Origin: a bacterium
GTDB taxonomy: Bacteria > Bacillota > Bacilli > Lactobacillales > Streptococcaceae
Reading direction: 5' to 3'
DNA: 64,000 nucleotides
NCBI GenBank assembly: GCA_905221125.1
Contig: CAJNBY010000001.1
Span: forward strand, 124,001-188,000
The notes beneath the pieces are model-generated. The model saw only the letters and a list, made by a program, of their open reading frames with translations. It was not told the DNA's origin and ran no database searches. Made by a program: the position numbers and the translations under genes. This document shows, piece by piece, positions 18,508 to 27,520 of the stretch; position 1 is the stretch's first letter; each line of letters begins with the position of its first letter.

Positions 18508-20040
18508 TTATAAGATAGGGGCGAATAACTGGGCAATTTCCTTAATCAATTTCTGATACCAGCTATTTTTTATCGTATGAGGGAAAATTTCTTGCGATGC
18601 TGAAAAAATCTCCTGAAAATCTTTTTGAATCTCAGTGATTGATTCTGTTTTATATAGCAAGACTGCATTTTCATAGTGGTGAAGCAAACTTCTATAATCT
18701 AAGTTAATGGTCCCAACTGCAGCAAAGTCCTTATCCACTAGGATTTGTTTACTGTGGATAAAGCCTGGACTATACTCAAAAATCCTTACTCCCGCTGACA
18801 TCAAATCCGGATAGGCCCCTCTTGTGATGAGTTGAATTAATTTCTTATCCGGAATGAAAGGGGTCACGATGCGGACATCAACACCCCTCATGGCTGCATT
18901 TTTAATACTCTCCGTCAAATCATAGTCAATAATCAAATAGGGTGTTGTAATATAGACTGAATCAGTGGCCTGATTAATCAAACTTTGATAAACTTTTTTC
19001 CCTACCTGAGTACGGAAGATGGGCTTGGGTCCACTACCGTAAGGAATACAGAGCCCTTGGCTAGAACGAGGTTGATTTTCCAAGTGATACTGGTCAAAAT
19101 CACTGATTTCCCCACGATTAATGTACCAGGTCATCAAAAAGAGACGGGTGAGAGCCTTGACACCAGGACCATCTAAGCGAATCCCACTGTCCTTCCAGTA
19201 GCCAAAGCGTTCTACATGATTGATGTACTCATCGGCTAAGTTAATCCCTCCTGTATAGGCTATCTGACCATCTATGACAAGGATTTTACGATGGTCTCGA
19301 TTATTATAAGCTACTGTCAAACGAGGAATCACCTTGTTAAACTTATGGGCTTCAATTCCTCGACTACGAAGCTGAATAGTGTAGTCTCCGGGTAAAGTCG
19401 CCATACAGCCGATATCATCATAGAGCATCTTGATCTCTACACCCTGAGCTGCCTTTTGCTCTAGTATATCTAATATGCTATTCCACATCAGACCTTCTTC
19501 GACAATATAGTACTCTAGAAAGATAAATTTCTCAGCTTTCTTGAGGTCTTCCAACATATGTTGCCACATGCTTTCACCCGAAGAAAAGAATTGTGAGTCT
19601 GTTCGATCATAGACATCGGCATTGCTATCCATACTTAACAAAGATTTGATCACTCCGTAAGCCGCCTTATCCTCTTCCTTCAATTTCTGGCGGAGAGCTT
19701 TACTGTTATCCTCCCGAAAATGCATGGAACCAAGTTTGTCCAACTGCTTGATTTCTTTTTTGGACAATCGCCTTTCACCAAACATCAGATAGAGCAAAGG
19801 GCCAATGATAGGAACAAAAGTTACCACTAACCACATTACCTTGCTTTCAGGCGCCATAGAACGATTGACAATTGCGACAATAGTCGCCATACTCATAAAG
19901 ATTAAGAGAATGACCCATAGAATAGGGGCCATGCGCCCTAAATAAAGAAAGAGACCAAAAACAAGACAAAGTTCAAGTAGCATAATCGAAAGACTAAAGC
20001 CATACTTGGACATTAATAATTGAAATTTCCTATATTTCAT
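18508..20040 (-). CDS. cls: Cardiolipin synthase
   Basis: 510 aa; ATG at 20038-20040 has GGAGG just upstream, while a longer frame runs into a BOX element. Two N-terminal membrane helices (about 10-60), then two phospholipase D HKD motifs: HRKILVIDGQIAYTGGINLAD and HSKQILVDKDFAAVGTINLD. It makes cardiolipin from two phosphatidylglycerols at the membrane. Monocistronic, with its own terminator. Confidence 0.94.
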   Translation of the reverse strand: MKYRKFQLLMSKYGFSLSIMLLELCLVFGLFLYLGRMAPILWVILLIFMSMATIVAIVNRSMAPESKVMWLVVTFVPIIGPLLYLMFGERRLSKKEIKQLDKLGSMHFREDNSKALRQKLKEEDKAAYGVIKSLLSMDSNADVYDRTDSQFFSSGESMWQHMLEDLKKAEKFIFLEYYIVEEGLMWNSILDILEQKAAQGVEIKMLYDDIGCMATLPGDYTIQLRSRGIEAHKFNKVIPRLTVAYNNRDHRKILVIDGQIAYTGGINLADEYINHVERFGYWKDSGIRLDGPGVKALTRLFLMTWYINRGEISDFDQYHLENQPRSSQGLCIPYGSGPKPIFRTQVGKKVYQSLINQATDSVYITTPYLIIDYDLTESIKNAAMRGVDVRIVTPFIPDKKLIQLITRGAYPDLMSAGVRIFEYSPGFIHSKQILVDKDFAAVGTINLDYRSLLHHYENAVLLYKTESITEIQKDFQEIFSASQEIFPHTIKNSWYQKLIKEIAQLFAPIL

Positions 20041-20081
20041 ATCCCCTCCTTGATATTTTGAATGGTAAAAACAGGTAATTG

Positions 20082-20186
20082 ATACTCTTCGAAAATCAAA
20101 TTCAAACCACGTCAGCTTCACCTTGCCGTACTTAAGTACAGCCTGCGGCTAGCTTCCTAGTTTGCTCTTTGATTTTCATTGAGTAT
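20082..20186 (-). repeat. BOX element without boxB
   Basis: 105 bp, minus-strand orientation, bounded by ATACTCTTCGAAAATC and GATTTTCATTGAGTAT. Contains boxA and boxC joined directly (TACTTAAGTACAGCC at the junction), with no 45-bp boxB unit. It lies 41 bp upstream of the cls start, so it may belong to the cls leader. Confidence 0.9.
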
Positions 20187-20284
20187 GATACTAGTATAAC
20201 GCAGGTATTCGCTAGAAGGCAAGTATTTATGGTCATTTTCTGAGTAATCATAAAAGAGACCGAAAAATCCAGTCTCCTTCTAGT

Positions 20285-20746
20285 CTATTTTGATAAAACG
20301 ATACGATCAGACGTTTCTCTATCCATATCGTCGATAATCATCTGGTTACCATTGATTGTATAAATCTTGGCATCATCACCAATAATCATACGTTGATTGG
20401 CTTGATCGAAGCTGACCTGCTTGATTTCTTGTTCCCCATCAGTTTCTACCTGTGTCCAGGTACCAGTTGTTCCAGTTACCACTAAAGTGATACGGTCTCC
20501 TTCGTCCTGACCAGTATAAGTCCCATCAATATTAGTTGGTTGAGCCTCAGGTGCATTTTGTGAAGAACTTGTTGCTGCCTGATTTGTATTTTCTGTAGAA
20601 GATGAAGCAGCTTGTGATTGTTGAGTTTGTTGTGTTTGCGGTTGAGCTGCTGGTTGTTGAACTTGTTGAGCTCTTTGTGAACAAGCTACTAAGAGACTAA
20701 GACTTGCCATAGAAGCAAGAGAAAGTGTGAATGTTTTTAATTTCAT
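20285..20746 (-). CDS. Small lipoprotein with Gln/Ser-rich linker and beta domain
   Basis: 153 aa. Signal peptide with lipobox LLVAC (Cys22), a Gln/Ser/Thr-rich linker (about 23-72), and a C-terminal domain (about 73-153) beginning NIDGTYTGQDEGDRITLVV that looks all-beta. Position matches pneumococcal SP_0198-like protein. Surface-anchored; function unknown. Monocistronic between folC and cls. Confidence 0.8.
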   Translation of the reverse strand: MKLKTFTLSLASMASLSLLVACSQRAQQVQQPAAQPQTQQTQQSQAASSSTENTNQAATSSSQNAPEAQPTNIDGTYTGQDEGDRITLVVTGTTGTWTQVETDGEQEIKQVSFDQANQRMIIGDDAKIYTINGNQMIIDDMDRETSDRIVLSK

Positions 20747-20830
20747 GATGAATTTCCTTTCTGCTACCGATTTAGAGAATATTTCTTCTAAATGGTAGTT
20801 CCACTAGTATAACAAGTTCAAAAAAGGAGG

Positions 20831-22081
20831 TCAATTTATCTGCTCATTCCCCAGTAGGTGGCTCCGTACTTCTGAGATAAAATAGAGAGATCCTGTAACG
20901 AACAACAAATCCTGGGTATCGGCTCTTTCTTCAAAACTGCTAATAAATTCTCGGTAAGACGGAATCACATCGTAACCTGTTACATCTGTCTCATCCAAAG
21001 AACCTTGATAATCAAAGCCAGTTACCTTGAGTTCCACCTGAGGCAAATTTTCAGTCAGATAAGCCAACATCCCTTGATAATCCTTCCGTTTCAAGGCTCC
21101 AAATAGGATTTGAGGACGATATCCTTCCTGCTCTTTTTCTTTAATAAATTCAACCAAGCGAGTCAAGGCAGGGAGGTTATGAGCACCGTCCAAATAAATC
21201 TGAGGACGAATACGCTCCAAGCGACCAGCCCAATGGGTCTGTTCTAAGGCCTTTCTTACAGCCTGCTCATCAACAACTTCCTTTCCTTCTCCCATAAAAA
21301 GAAGAAAAGTTTGCAATGCCAAGGCCGCATTTTCCTGTTGATAGGCTCCTTCCAATCCTATTTTCAACTGTGAGAGGGTTCCTAAAGAGCTTGAAAAATC
21401 ACCATTCAGCATTGAAAAATCCTGACCTGCCTGATAAAGGTCAACAGCTAAAGATTCCGCTTTTTTCTGACAAACAAGCCTAGCTTCTGGAGGCAATTTG
21501 GCAATCACTGCCTTTTTACCAGCCTTGAAAATACCAGCTTTCTGCTCTGCGATTGCTTCTAGACTATCACCCAAGGTCTCCTGATGGTCAAGCCCAATGG
21601 AGGTGATAACAGCAATCTCTCCAGTTACCACATTGGTCGTGTCAAGTAAGCCACCAATTCCCACTTCTAGTAAAACCAAATCCACCTCTTGCTCCCTAAA
21701 ATAGAGGAAAGCAATCAAGGTCAGCAATTCAAAAAAGGACAACTGGTCATGGGTTTGCACAAGCGTCTTTTCCATCTCCTTGACCTGCTCAGCTAAACGG
21801 ATAAAGTCTTCGTCTGCTATTGGTTGCCCACCAATGCAGATTCGGTCATTGATAGAGACAATATGAGGGGAGGTAAAGGTCGCAACTTTTTTGCCATGCC
21901 CCATAAATAGCTCCCTCATGAAAGCAATGGTAGAACCTTTCCCATTAGTCCCTGTTACATGGATAATAGGGTAAGACTTCTCAGGATTCCCTAACAAATC
22001 CACCGCTTGCTGCATTCGGCCCAAACCTGATCGAAAATTCAAACCAATCCGACTATGAAGCCATTCTTCTACTTCAAACAT
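20831..22081 (-). CDS. folC: Folylpolyglutamate synthase / dihydrofolate synthase
   Basis: 416 aa from the second in-frame ATG (22079-22081), which has GGAG 6 nt upstream; the first ATG sits directly on that site. Mur-ligase-like P-loop VTGTNGKGSTIAF (about 42-54) and the C-terminal ligase domain (LDGAHNLPAL). It adds glutamates to folate cofactors using ATP. Confidence 0.94.
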   Translation of the reverse strand: MFEVEEWLHSRIGLNFRSGLGRMQQAVDLLGNPEKSYPIIHVTGTNGKGSTIAFMRELFMGHGKKVATFTSPHIVSINDRICIGGQPIADEDFIRLAEQVKEMEKTLVQTHDQLSFFELLTLIAFLYFREQEVDLVLLEVGIGGLLDTTNVVTGEIAVITSIGLDHQETLGDSLEAIAEQKAGIFKAGKKAVIAKLPPEARLVCQKKAESLAVDLYQAGQDFSMLNGDFSSSLGTLSQLKIGLEGAYQQENAALALQTFLLFMGEGKEVVDEQAVRKALEQTHWAGRLERIRPQIYLDGAHNLPALTRLVEFIKEKEQEGYRPQILFGALKRKDYQGMLAYLTENLPQVELKVTGFDYQGSLDETDVTGYDVIPSYREFISSFEERADTQDLLFVTGSLYFISEVRSHLLGNEQIN

Positions 22082-22136
22082 ACACATCTCCTTGACAAAA
22101 GTCCAATCAATTACCTAGCAAAATTCCGTAGATAAC

Positions 22137-22169
22137 AAAAAACGAGGTCAGGATTTTCGTCCCGACCTC
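22137..22169 (-). terminator. Rho-independent terminator upstream of folC
   Basis: On the minus strand GAGGTCGGG ... CCTGACCTC followed by GTTTTTTG; arms 22144-22152 and 22161-22169. It probably ends the ireB-ruvX-DUF1292 transcript, after the repeated segment at 22189-22386. Confidence 0.8.
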
Positions 22170-22188
22170 TTACCTGGTTAGCTAATAA

Positions 22189-22386
22189 CTAGCTACTATA
22201 AATATTAACGTGGGATAAAAACGTCCCCAGACTTACCAGTTCTCCCTTATTCAAAAGAACTGGAGTAAAAATATCCACTGGACTGCCTGCGTTTCTAATT
22301 TCTAGCGCAGGGCTAAACACGTCCACAGGACTTACCAGTTCTCTCTTATTTAAAGGAACTGGGGTAAAAATATCCCCCGGATATTT
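22189..22386 (-). repeat. Repeat-containing spacer, open in frame after DUF1292
   Basis: Two copies of CTTACCAGTTCTCYCTTATT...GAACTGGRGTAAAAATATCC (22233-22276 and 22331-22375), each able to form a CCAGTTC/GAACTGG hairpin. A middle hairpin is CCTGCG/CGCAGG. On the minus strand the frame of the upstream gene stays open for 65 codons after its TAA, encoding the repeated motif DIFTPV-LNK-ELVS. No ATG or ribosome binding site of its own. It may be a dispersed intergenic repeat or an eroded C-terminal extension. Confidence 0.5.
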
Positions 22387-22692
22387 TTACTCCTCCATAA
22401 AGCTGTTGAAGACTTCTTCAATCATGTTCCATTCGTCTTCTGAGTCTTCTGGGATTGGTTGCAATTCGCCTTCTGTTCCATCCTCGTTTTCGATGAATGA
22501 GTAAGCTTGGATTTCAACTTGTCCGTCTTCGTCTTCTTCTGCGTTAACTGGCACTAGAAGAACATAGTTTTTACCAAATTCTTCTTTTCCATCAATCGTC
22601 AAAAGGATTTCAAACAAGGTTTCATTTCCTTGCTCATCTACTAGTGTAATTAATTCACGTTCTTCGTGGTCGTGGTTATGATCGTGTGACAT
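22387..22692 (-). CDS. DUF1292 (UPF0473) protein
   Basis: 101 aa, very acidic, starting [30 protein letters not shown]. Third gene of the conserved ireB-ruvX-DUF1292 cluster in Firmicutes. Function unknown; the His-rich N-terminus could bind metal, which is inference. The frame remains open for 65 codons after the TAA. Confidence 0.9.
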   Translation of the reverse strand: MSHDHNHDHEERELITLVDEQGNETLFEILLTIDGKEEFGKNYVLLVPVNAEEDEDGQVEIQAYSFIENEDGTEGELQPIPEDSEDEWNMIEEVFNSFMEE

Positions 22693-22707
22693 AGCCTCTC
22701 CTTTATA

Positions 22708-23127
22708 TTAAAATTTTCTATCTAAATAATTTTGTAAAATCAGCTGAGCTGCTAACTTATCAATGACTTTCTTGCGCTTATTGCGACTGATATCTGCTTG
22801 TTCAATCAACATGCGTTCAGCGGCAACTGTTGTCAAGCGTTCATCTTGATAGTCTACTGGTAAACCAAAAAGCTCTTCTAGCTTTGCTCCGTATGCTTGA
22901 CTAGCTTCCACGCGCGGTCCGCTTGTATTGTTCATGTTTTTAGGTAAGCCCACTACAAATCGTTCCACCTTGTAAGTATCAACCAACTCCTTAACACGGT
23001 CAAAACCAAATTGGCCTTGTTCCTCATTGATTTGGATGATTTCAAGCCCTTGAGCTGTGAAACCTAGCGGATCGCTAATCGCCACCCCTACCGTTTTGGA
23101 ACCGACGTCCAATCCCATAATTCTCAT
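22708..23127 (-). CDS. ruvX: Holliday junction resolvase-like / pre-16S rRNA nuclease
   Basis: 139 aa YqgF-family protein, RNase H fold. Starts [22 protein letters not shown] (first catalytic Asp), with [15 protein letters not shown] and [12 protein letters not shown]. In E. coli the family member processes pre-16S rRNA. Three nt separate it from ireB. Confidence 0.93.
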   Translation of the reverse strand: MRIMGLDVGSKTVGVAISDPLGFTAQGLEIIQINEEQGQFGFDRVKELVDTYKVERFVVGLPKNMNNTSGPRVEASQAYGAKLEELFGLPVDYQDERLTTVAAERMLIEQADISRNKRKKVIDKLAAQLILQNYLDRKF

Positions 23128-23130
23128 AGG

Positions 23131-23397
23131 TTATAGATCGACTCCTTGTCCTTTAAGGTAGTAGCGAACCAATTCCTCAACGATTTCATCACGCTCATAC
23201 TTACGGATTTGATTTCGTGCATTATTATAACGAGGAACGTAGGCAGGGTCTCCACTCAATACGTAACCTACGATTTGGTTAATTGGGTTGTAGCCCTTAT
23301 CGTTCAACGAAGCATAGACATCAGTCAAAGTTTCGCTAATTTCTTTTTTATTGGAATCGTCCAATTTAAAACGTACTGTTTCTTCAGTAAATCCCAT
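23131..23397 (-). CDS. ireB: IreB-family regulatory protein (UPF0297)
   Basis: 88 aa, [28 protein letters not shown]. The Enterococcus homologue IreB is a substrate of the Ser/Thr kinase IreK; the N-terminal Thr residues (T4, T7) match the phosphorylated region. First gene of the operon, with a promoter 31 bp upstream. Confidence 0.92.
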
Positions 23398-23427
23398 TCT
23401 AACACCCTCTTTCCTTAGAATAGTACC

Positions 23428-23456
23428 ATTATAGCATAATTCCTTACCTTCTACAA
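23428..23456 (-). promoter_or_regulatory. ireB operon promoter
   Basis: TTGTAG (23451-23456), 17-nt spacer, TATAAT (23428-23433) with TGC before the -10. Confidence 0.7.
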
Positions 23457-23483
23457 TTCAGGCAGTCTATTTATTTGGATTTT

Positions 23484-24053
23484 CTATTGTTCTGTCGCAC
23501 CATTTGCCAATCTATCTGAAATATATTTGCTTGGTTCATTTTTCAAAAGATTTTCCAAGCCAATATTCTTCAGATATTCCAATTGAGAAGCCTTCTTGAC
23601 ATCCAAAACTTGAAAATCATAACTAGTCGTTGTTTGAAGTTCTGTTGCACTCAATAATTTGGTTTCAAGCTTAAAGCCTGCCAATTTACGAGCTTCAATG
23701 ATAGACTCATCCTTCTCCTCCGCCTCAAGAAGAGCTTTTTGAGTTTCTTCCACACCATGTTGGTCAATATAGGTCTTCAACTCATCTGAGACTGGACGCT
23801 TTTGTTGGATGGTTAGGCTCAAAAAAGTCTTGTCTTTATAAGTAATAGTTTGGGTTTGCTGGCTGCCATCATCTGACTTGGGCAAAACCAAAGTCTTGGT
23901 TACAACTGTATTCTTCTCAGCATTTTCAATAACTGGCAATGCCGACTGAAGCGTATCCTTTTCTGTTTTTGTAGCTGGTCCAGTTTCTTTTTTCTGTCCG
24001 CAACCAACCAGGACAAAAAGGAAAGCTAGACTAACAAGAACTATTTTTTTCAT
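23484..24053 (-). CDS. DUF1307 (YehR-like) lipoprotein
   Basis: 189 aa. Signal peptide with lipobox VLVGC (Cys18), then a soluble domain with repeated Lys/Glu-rich stretches (ITYKDKTFLSLTIQQKRPVSDELKTYIDQ). Membrane-anchored, extracytoplasmic; function unknown. It lies between spxA and ireB. Confidence 0.78.
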   Translation of the reverse strand: MKKIVLVSLAFLFVLVGCGQKKETGPATKTEKDTLQSALPVIENAEKNTVVTKTLVLPKSDDGSQQTQTITYKDKTFLSLTIQQKRPVSDELKTYIDQHGVEETQKALLEAEEKDESIIEARKLAGFKLETKLLSATELQTTTSYDFQVLDVKKASQLEYLKNIGLENLLKNEPSKYISDRLANGATEQ

Positions 24054-24118
24054 TTCTTTCTTCTTTCTTTTTGAGATTAAAATAGAATAAGACTGGGAAT
24101 TGCTCCCAGCCTTGATGT

Positions 24119-24517
24119 TTATAGAGCTGCACGCAAACGTGCTTCTGCATTTTCTACATTACGGACAGAGCGTGGTAGGAAGGCACGAATATCGTCTTCC
24201 TTGTAGCCAACTTGCAGGCGTTTTTCATCCACAAGAATTGGGCTCTTTAAAATTCTCGGTGTTTCCATAATCAGATTGAGGACTTCATTGACGCTCAAAT
24301 CTTCAATATCAACTCCAAGGGCTTTGGCATAGCGATTTTTAGATGAAACGATGCTGGCTATTCCGTTATCTGTTTTGGTTAGAATATCCAGTAATTCTTC
24401 TCTCGTAATTCCTTCTTTACCAAGGTTTTGTTCTTTATAACTTAACTGGTGGGCATTGAGCCAGGTTTTTGCTTTTTTACAGCTAGTACAACTTGAGACT
24501 GTATAAATTTTAATCAT
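24119..24517 (-). CDS. spxA: Spx-family transcriptional regulator
   Basis: 132 aa ArsC/Spx fold with the redox switch Cys10-X2-Cys13 (SSCTSCKKAKTW). Family members bind the RNA polymerase alpha C-terminal domain and alter transcription under disulfide stress. Mitis streptococci have two paralogues; this is probably the SpxA2 type by position, which I cannot prove from the sequence. Confidence 0.9.
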   Translation of the reverse strand: MIKIYTVSSCTSCKKAKTWLNAHQLSYKEQNLGKEGITREELLDILTKTDNGIASIVSSKNRYAKALGVDIEDLSVNEVLNLIMETPRILKSPILVDEKRLQVGYKEDDIRAFLPRSVRNVENAEARLRAAL

Positions 24518-24558
24518 GTACCTACCCCTTTCGCTACATGTTACTATCAGTTTAGTCT

Positions 24559-24564
24559 ATTATA
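24559..24564 (-). promoter_or_regulatory. spxA promoter -10
   Basis: TATAAT preceded by TGG (extended -10) 42 bp upstream of the spxA start. No good -35 hexamer at 17 nt, consistent with an extended -10 promoter. Confidence 0.55.
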
Positions 24565-24652
24565 CCATAAAAAACATCCGACTTGCGACCTATTTTTAAA
24601 TTTTTTTGACTTTTTTCGTCATTTTCGTACTTTTTTCTTGACAAAATGAAAT

Positions 24653-27313
24653 TTACAGCCATTCTTTATATTTCCTGATATAGATTTTTTTCACAATTGT
24701 CACGCTAATCATATACAAAATAATGATGAAAAGTAAAAAGATGAAATAAATCGATTTTAAAGGAGTTAGATGAAGAAGGCTTGCGAGAGGACTGTAGGGA
24801 AGGAAGGTCACAAAGGCTGCAGCCAATAAGGTTGTCACAAGGACTAGCCAAGCTGGACGACTTTGTAAAAAGGGAATTTTAGCTGAACGCAACATATGGA
24901 TAACCATAGTTTGTGACCACATGGACTCAATAAACCAACCTGTCTGAAACAAGACAATAAAGCCTACGGCCGAATCTGCTCCATGAACATAGGCATGACC
25001 TGTCGTCATGGGTACAATGATAAAATAAAGTAAAATGAAGGTCAAAATATCAAAGGCAGAAGAAATAGGCCCCATCCAAACCATGAAACGTGTGATGGAC
25101 TTGGCTTCCCAGGTATGTGGATTTCTCAAAAAATCTTTATCCACCTTGTCAAAAGGCAAGGCAATACAAGATAAATCATAGACTAGATTTAGGATAATCA
25201 AATGGACTGGTGCCATTGGTAAAAAGGGTAAAAAGACTCCAGAGACCAATAGGGATAAGATATTTCCAAAATTAGAACTCACTGTCATCTTGATATATTT
25301 GGTCATATTGGCATAGACCTTACGACCTTCAACAAGTCCTTTTTCAAGCACCATGAGATCCTTGTCAAGTAGGATAACATCAGCTGTTTCTTTGGCAATA
25401 TCTACTGCTGTATCAACAGAAATCCCCACATCTGCAACTTTCATAGAAGGAGCATCATTGATTCCATCTCCCATATAGCCGACAGCATGACCATTAGCCT
25501 TAAATTGCAAAATAATCCTTGCTTTTTGGTCAGGAGAAAGTTTGGCGAAGACAGTTACCTCCTCTACGGCTTGGGCCAATTCTTGATCACCCATCTGATC
25601 AATTTCAGACCCCAACAGCATCTGATTGATATCCAAACCAACCTTTTCACAGACTGCTTGGGTAACTTTTTCGTTGTCTCCCGTCAAAATCTTTGTTTGA
25701 ACCCCATGTTCTAACAAAGCCTTAATTGCTGGTGCTGCAGATGGTTTTGGTGGATCTAGGAAGGCTAAATAACCAGTTAGAATCATATCCCCTTCGTCAT
25801 CAACTGTATAGGCATGACCTTCCCTCAAACCTGACTTATAGGCCACTCCCAAGACACGCAAACCTTGTTGATTGAGTTGTCGGACTTCTGCTAAAATTTC
25901 TTCTCTAATAGCATCTGTCAAGGGAGTAATCATTCCATGGTATTCCGCATAACTGGAAATCGTCAACATTTCCTCTAGGGCACCCTTGGTTACCAAACTA
26001 ACCGTTTCGTGTTCATCCTTAACGATAACACTCATCCGTCTGCGTTCAAAATCAAAGGGCAATTCATCTATTTTTTGAAAAGTTTGAGCCAGATTTTGCA
26101 AGAGGGCGTGTTCTTTTGCTTCCTTTTCAGTCCGTTTGATGATGGCTCTGTCCATCAAATTTTTCAAGCCAGTTTGAAAATAAGAATTGAGATAAGCTCG
26201 TCTCAAGACGGTCAAATCCAAGCGTCCGTGGATGTCCAAGGGATATTCTAGAACGATTTCATCTTGGGTTAGGGTTCCTGTCTTATCTGTACACAAAATA
26301 TCAATCGCCCCTAAGTCCTGTATGGCATTGAGTTTCTTGATAACCACTTTTTCCTTGGCCATGATAATGGAGCCCTTTGCTAGACTGGCCGTGATGATCA
26401 TAGGAAGCATCTCAGGTGTAAGCCCGACACCTACGCTCAAAGCAAATACGCCAGCCTCTAACCAATCTCCATCTGTTAAACCATTGGACAAGAAAACGAT
26501 GGGCACCATGACCAACATCAAACGGATCAAGAGCCAAGAGATACTATTCATCTCTCGTTCAAACGAAGTGGGCTCGTCATAGGTGTTCAGAGTCTGCTCA
26601 ATGGCCCCCATCATAGTATCATCACCAACCGCCAAAACCACGGCCTTGGCACTACCAGATAAGACATTGGTTCCCATAAAAGCCAAGGATTCGGCTTCGA
26701 GAAGACTATCAGATTGTTGAACTGTTGCCTTGGTCAAGGCCAATTTTTCAACAGAATCACTTTCACCTGTCAAGCCAGACTGTTGTACAAAGAAATCGCG
26801 CGACTCAAATAAAAGAAGATCTGCTGGAATCATGTCCCCAGCACTTAATTTAACCACGTCACCTACTACCAAATCATCGATAGGTACTTCTTGAATTTCT
26901 CCTTGACGAATGACTGTCGCTGTGTTGACAATCATTTTTGAAAGATTGGTCGCAGCCTTATCACTGCGGAGTTCTTGGACAAAGCGTATGCCTCCAGAAA
27001 TGAGAACTAGAACGACGATGATGATGGAAGTCGTTGGATCTTCTTGACCTGGTTTTGCCAACCAGACATTGGTCACCAAGGAAATCACGGCGATAACCAG
27101 CAAGATGATTGTAAAAGGATTGATGATCGATTCGTAAATCTTTTTCAAAATCGAATCTTCTTGGCCTTTGGTAATTACATTTTCGCCATAGAGGTTACGA
27201 TTTTGTTCGACTTGTTCCTCTGTCAAACCATTTAAACTGGTATGATAAAAAGTTAGACTCTCGTCTAAAGGGACTTGAATAGCTGTTGCTAATCTTTCTT
27301 TTGTAGTTTTCAT
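24653..27313 (-). CDS. mgtA: Mg2+-translocating P-type ATPase
   Basis: 886 aa P3B-type ATPase importing Mg2+. Visible are an N-terminal cation-ATPase domain, actuator LTGESDSVEK, phosphorylation site DKTGTLTQDE (about 340), hinge TGDNEKVT and GDGINDAPSMKVADVGISVD, plus about ten membrane helices with five or so at the C-terminus. ATG at 27311-27313 with AGGAGA 6 nt upstream. Expression is probably set by the M-box riboswitch, terminator and leader ORF upstream. Nothing about the protein looks broken. Confidence 0.95.
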   Translation of the reverse strand: MKTTKERLATAIQVPLDESLTFYHTSLNGLTEEQVEQNRNLYGENVITKGQEDSILKKIYESIINPFTIILLVIAVISLVTNVWLAKPGQEDPTTSIIIVVLVLISGGIRFVQELRSDKAATNLSKMIVNTATVIRQGEIQEVPIDDLVVGDVVKLSAGDMIPADLLLFESRDFFVQQSGLTGESDSVEKLALTKATVQQSDSLLEAESLAFMGTNVLSGSAKAVVLAVGDDTMMGAIEQTLNTYDEPTSFEREMNSISWLLIRLMLVMVPIVFLSNGLTDGDWLEAGVFALSVGVGLTPEMLPMIITASLAKGSIIMAKEKVVIKKLNAIQDLGAIDILCTDKTGTLTQDEIVLEYPLDIHGRLDLTVLRRAYLNSYFQTGLKNLMDRAIIKRTEKEAKEHALLQNLAQTFQKIDELPFDFERRRMSVIVKDEHETVSLVTKGALEEMLTISSYAEYHGMITPLTDAIREEILAEVRQLNQQGLRVLGVAYKSGLREGHAYTVDDEGDMILTGYLAFLDPPKPSAAPAIKALLEHGVQTKILTGDNEKVTQAVCEKVGLDINQMLLGSEIDQMGDQELAQAVEEVTVFAKLSPDQKARIILQFKANGHAVGYMGDGINDAPSMKVADVGISVDTAVDIAKETADVILLDKDLMVLEKGLVEGRKVYANMTKYIKMTVSSNFGNILSLLVSGVFLPFLPMAPVHLIILNLVYDLSCIALPFDKVDKDFLRNPHTWEAKSITRFMVWMGPISSAFDILTFILLYFIIVPMTTGHAYVHGADSAVGFIVLFQTGWFIESMWSQTMVIHMLRSAKIPFLQSRPAWLVLVTTLLAAAFVTFLPYSPLASLLHLTPLKSIYFIFLLFIIILYMISVTIVKKIYIRKYKEWL

Positions 27314-27327
27314 TGGTTTCTCCTATC

Positions 27328-27409
27328 TGTATGAATGATGTGTTTCATACACAGAGACCAATCACTTTATAAGGGCAGAACGACATAAATCAGCGATTGG
27401 CTGTGTATG
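27328..27409 (-). promoter_or_regulatory. Mutually exclusive hairpins between leader ORF and mgtA
   Basis: Stem A pairs 27401-27409 with 27346-27354 (9 bp perfect) and 27393-27400 with 27358-27365 (8 bp, one G-U); a 3-nt bulge separates them. Stem B pairs TGTATGAA (27328-27335) with TTCATACA (27344-27351), 8 bp perfect. Bases 27346-27351 are used by both, so only one can form. The 5' arm of stem A lies within codons 10-16 of the leader ORF, so a translating ribosome would melt it. Neither stem has a following U-run. Confidence 0.7.
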
Positions 27410-27438
27410 TGCGGTTCCGGATGGTCGTCAATTTGCAT
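27367..27438 (-). CDS. 23-aa Asp/Pro/His-rich mgtA leader peptide
   Basis: ATG at 27436-27438, TAA at 27367-27369; encodes MQIDDHPEPHIHS...VVLPL. AAAGGAGA gives a Shine-Dalgarno 7 nt upstream, better than that of mgtA. The N-terminus concentrates Asp4, Asp5, Pro7, Glu8, Pro9 and His6/10/12. Salmonella MgtL, in the mgtA leader, has the same Asp/Glu/Pro-rich start, which destabilises translating ribosomes at low Mg2+. No sequence homology is implied. It lies after the riboswitch terminator and before mgtA, so it is translated only on read-through transcripts. Confidence 0.7.
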   Translation of the reverse strand: MQIDDHPEPHIHSQSLIYVVLPL

Positions 27439-27470
27439 CGTCTGTCTCCTTTCTTTGTTTTAAACAGTAG

Positions 27471-27497
27471 AAAATCCCACCATAAAATGGCAGGATT
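27471..27497 (-). terminator. M-box expression-platform terminator
   Basis: On the minus strand AATCCTGCCAT - TTT - ATGGTGGGATT (11 bp with two G-U pairs; arms 27487-27497 and 27473-27483), followed by TTCT. Placed 24 nt after the aptamer, as expected for a Mg2+-dependent terminator. Confidence 0.8.
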
Positions 27498-27520
27498 AAA
27501 AAACTAAATATCTGTTTTTT

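Noticed and set aside
20041..20121. N-terminal extension of cls reading into the BOX element
   Set aside because: The downstream ATG has GGAGG next to it, and the extension translates boxC sequence.
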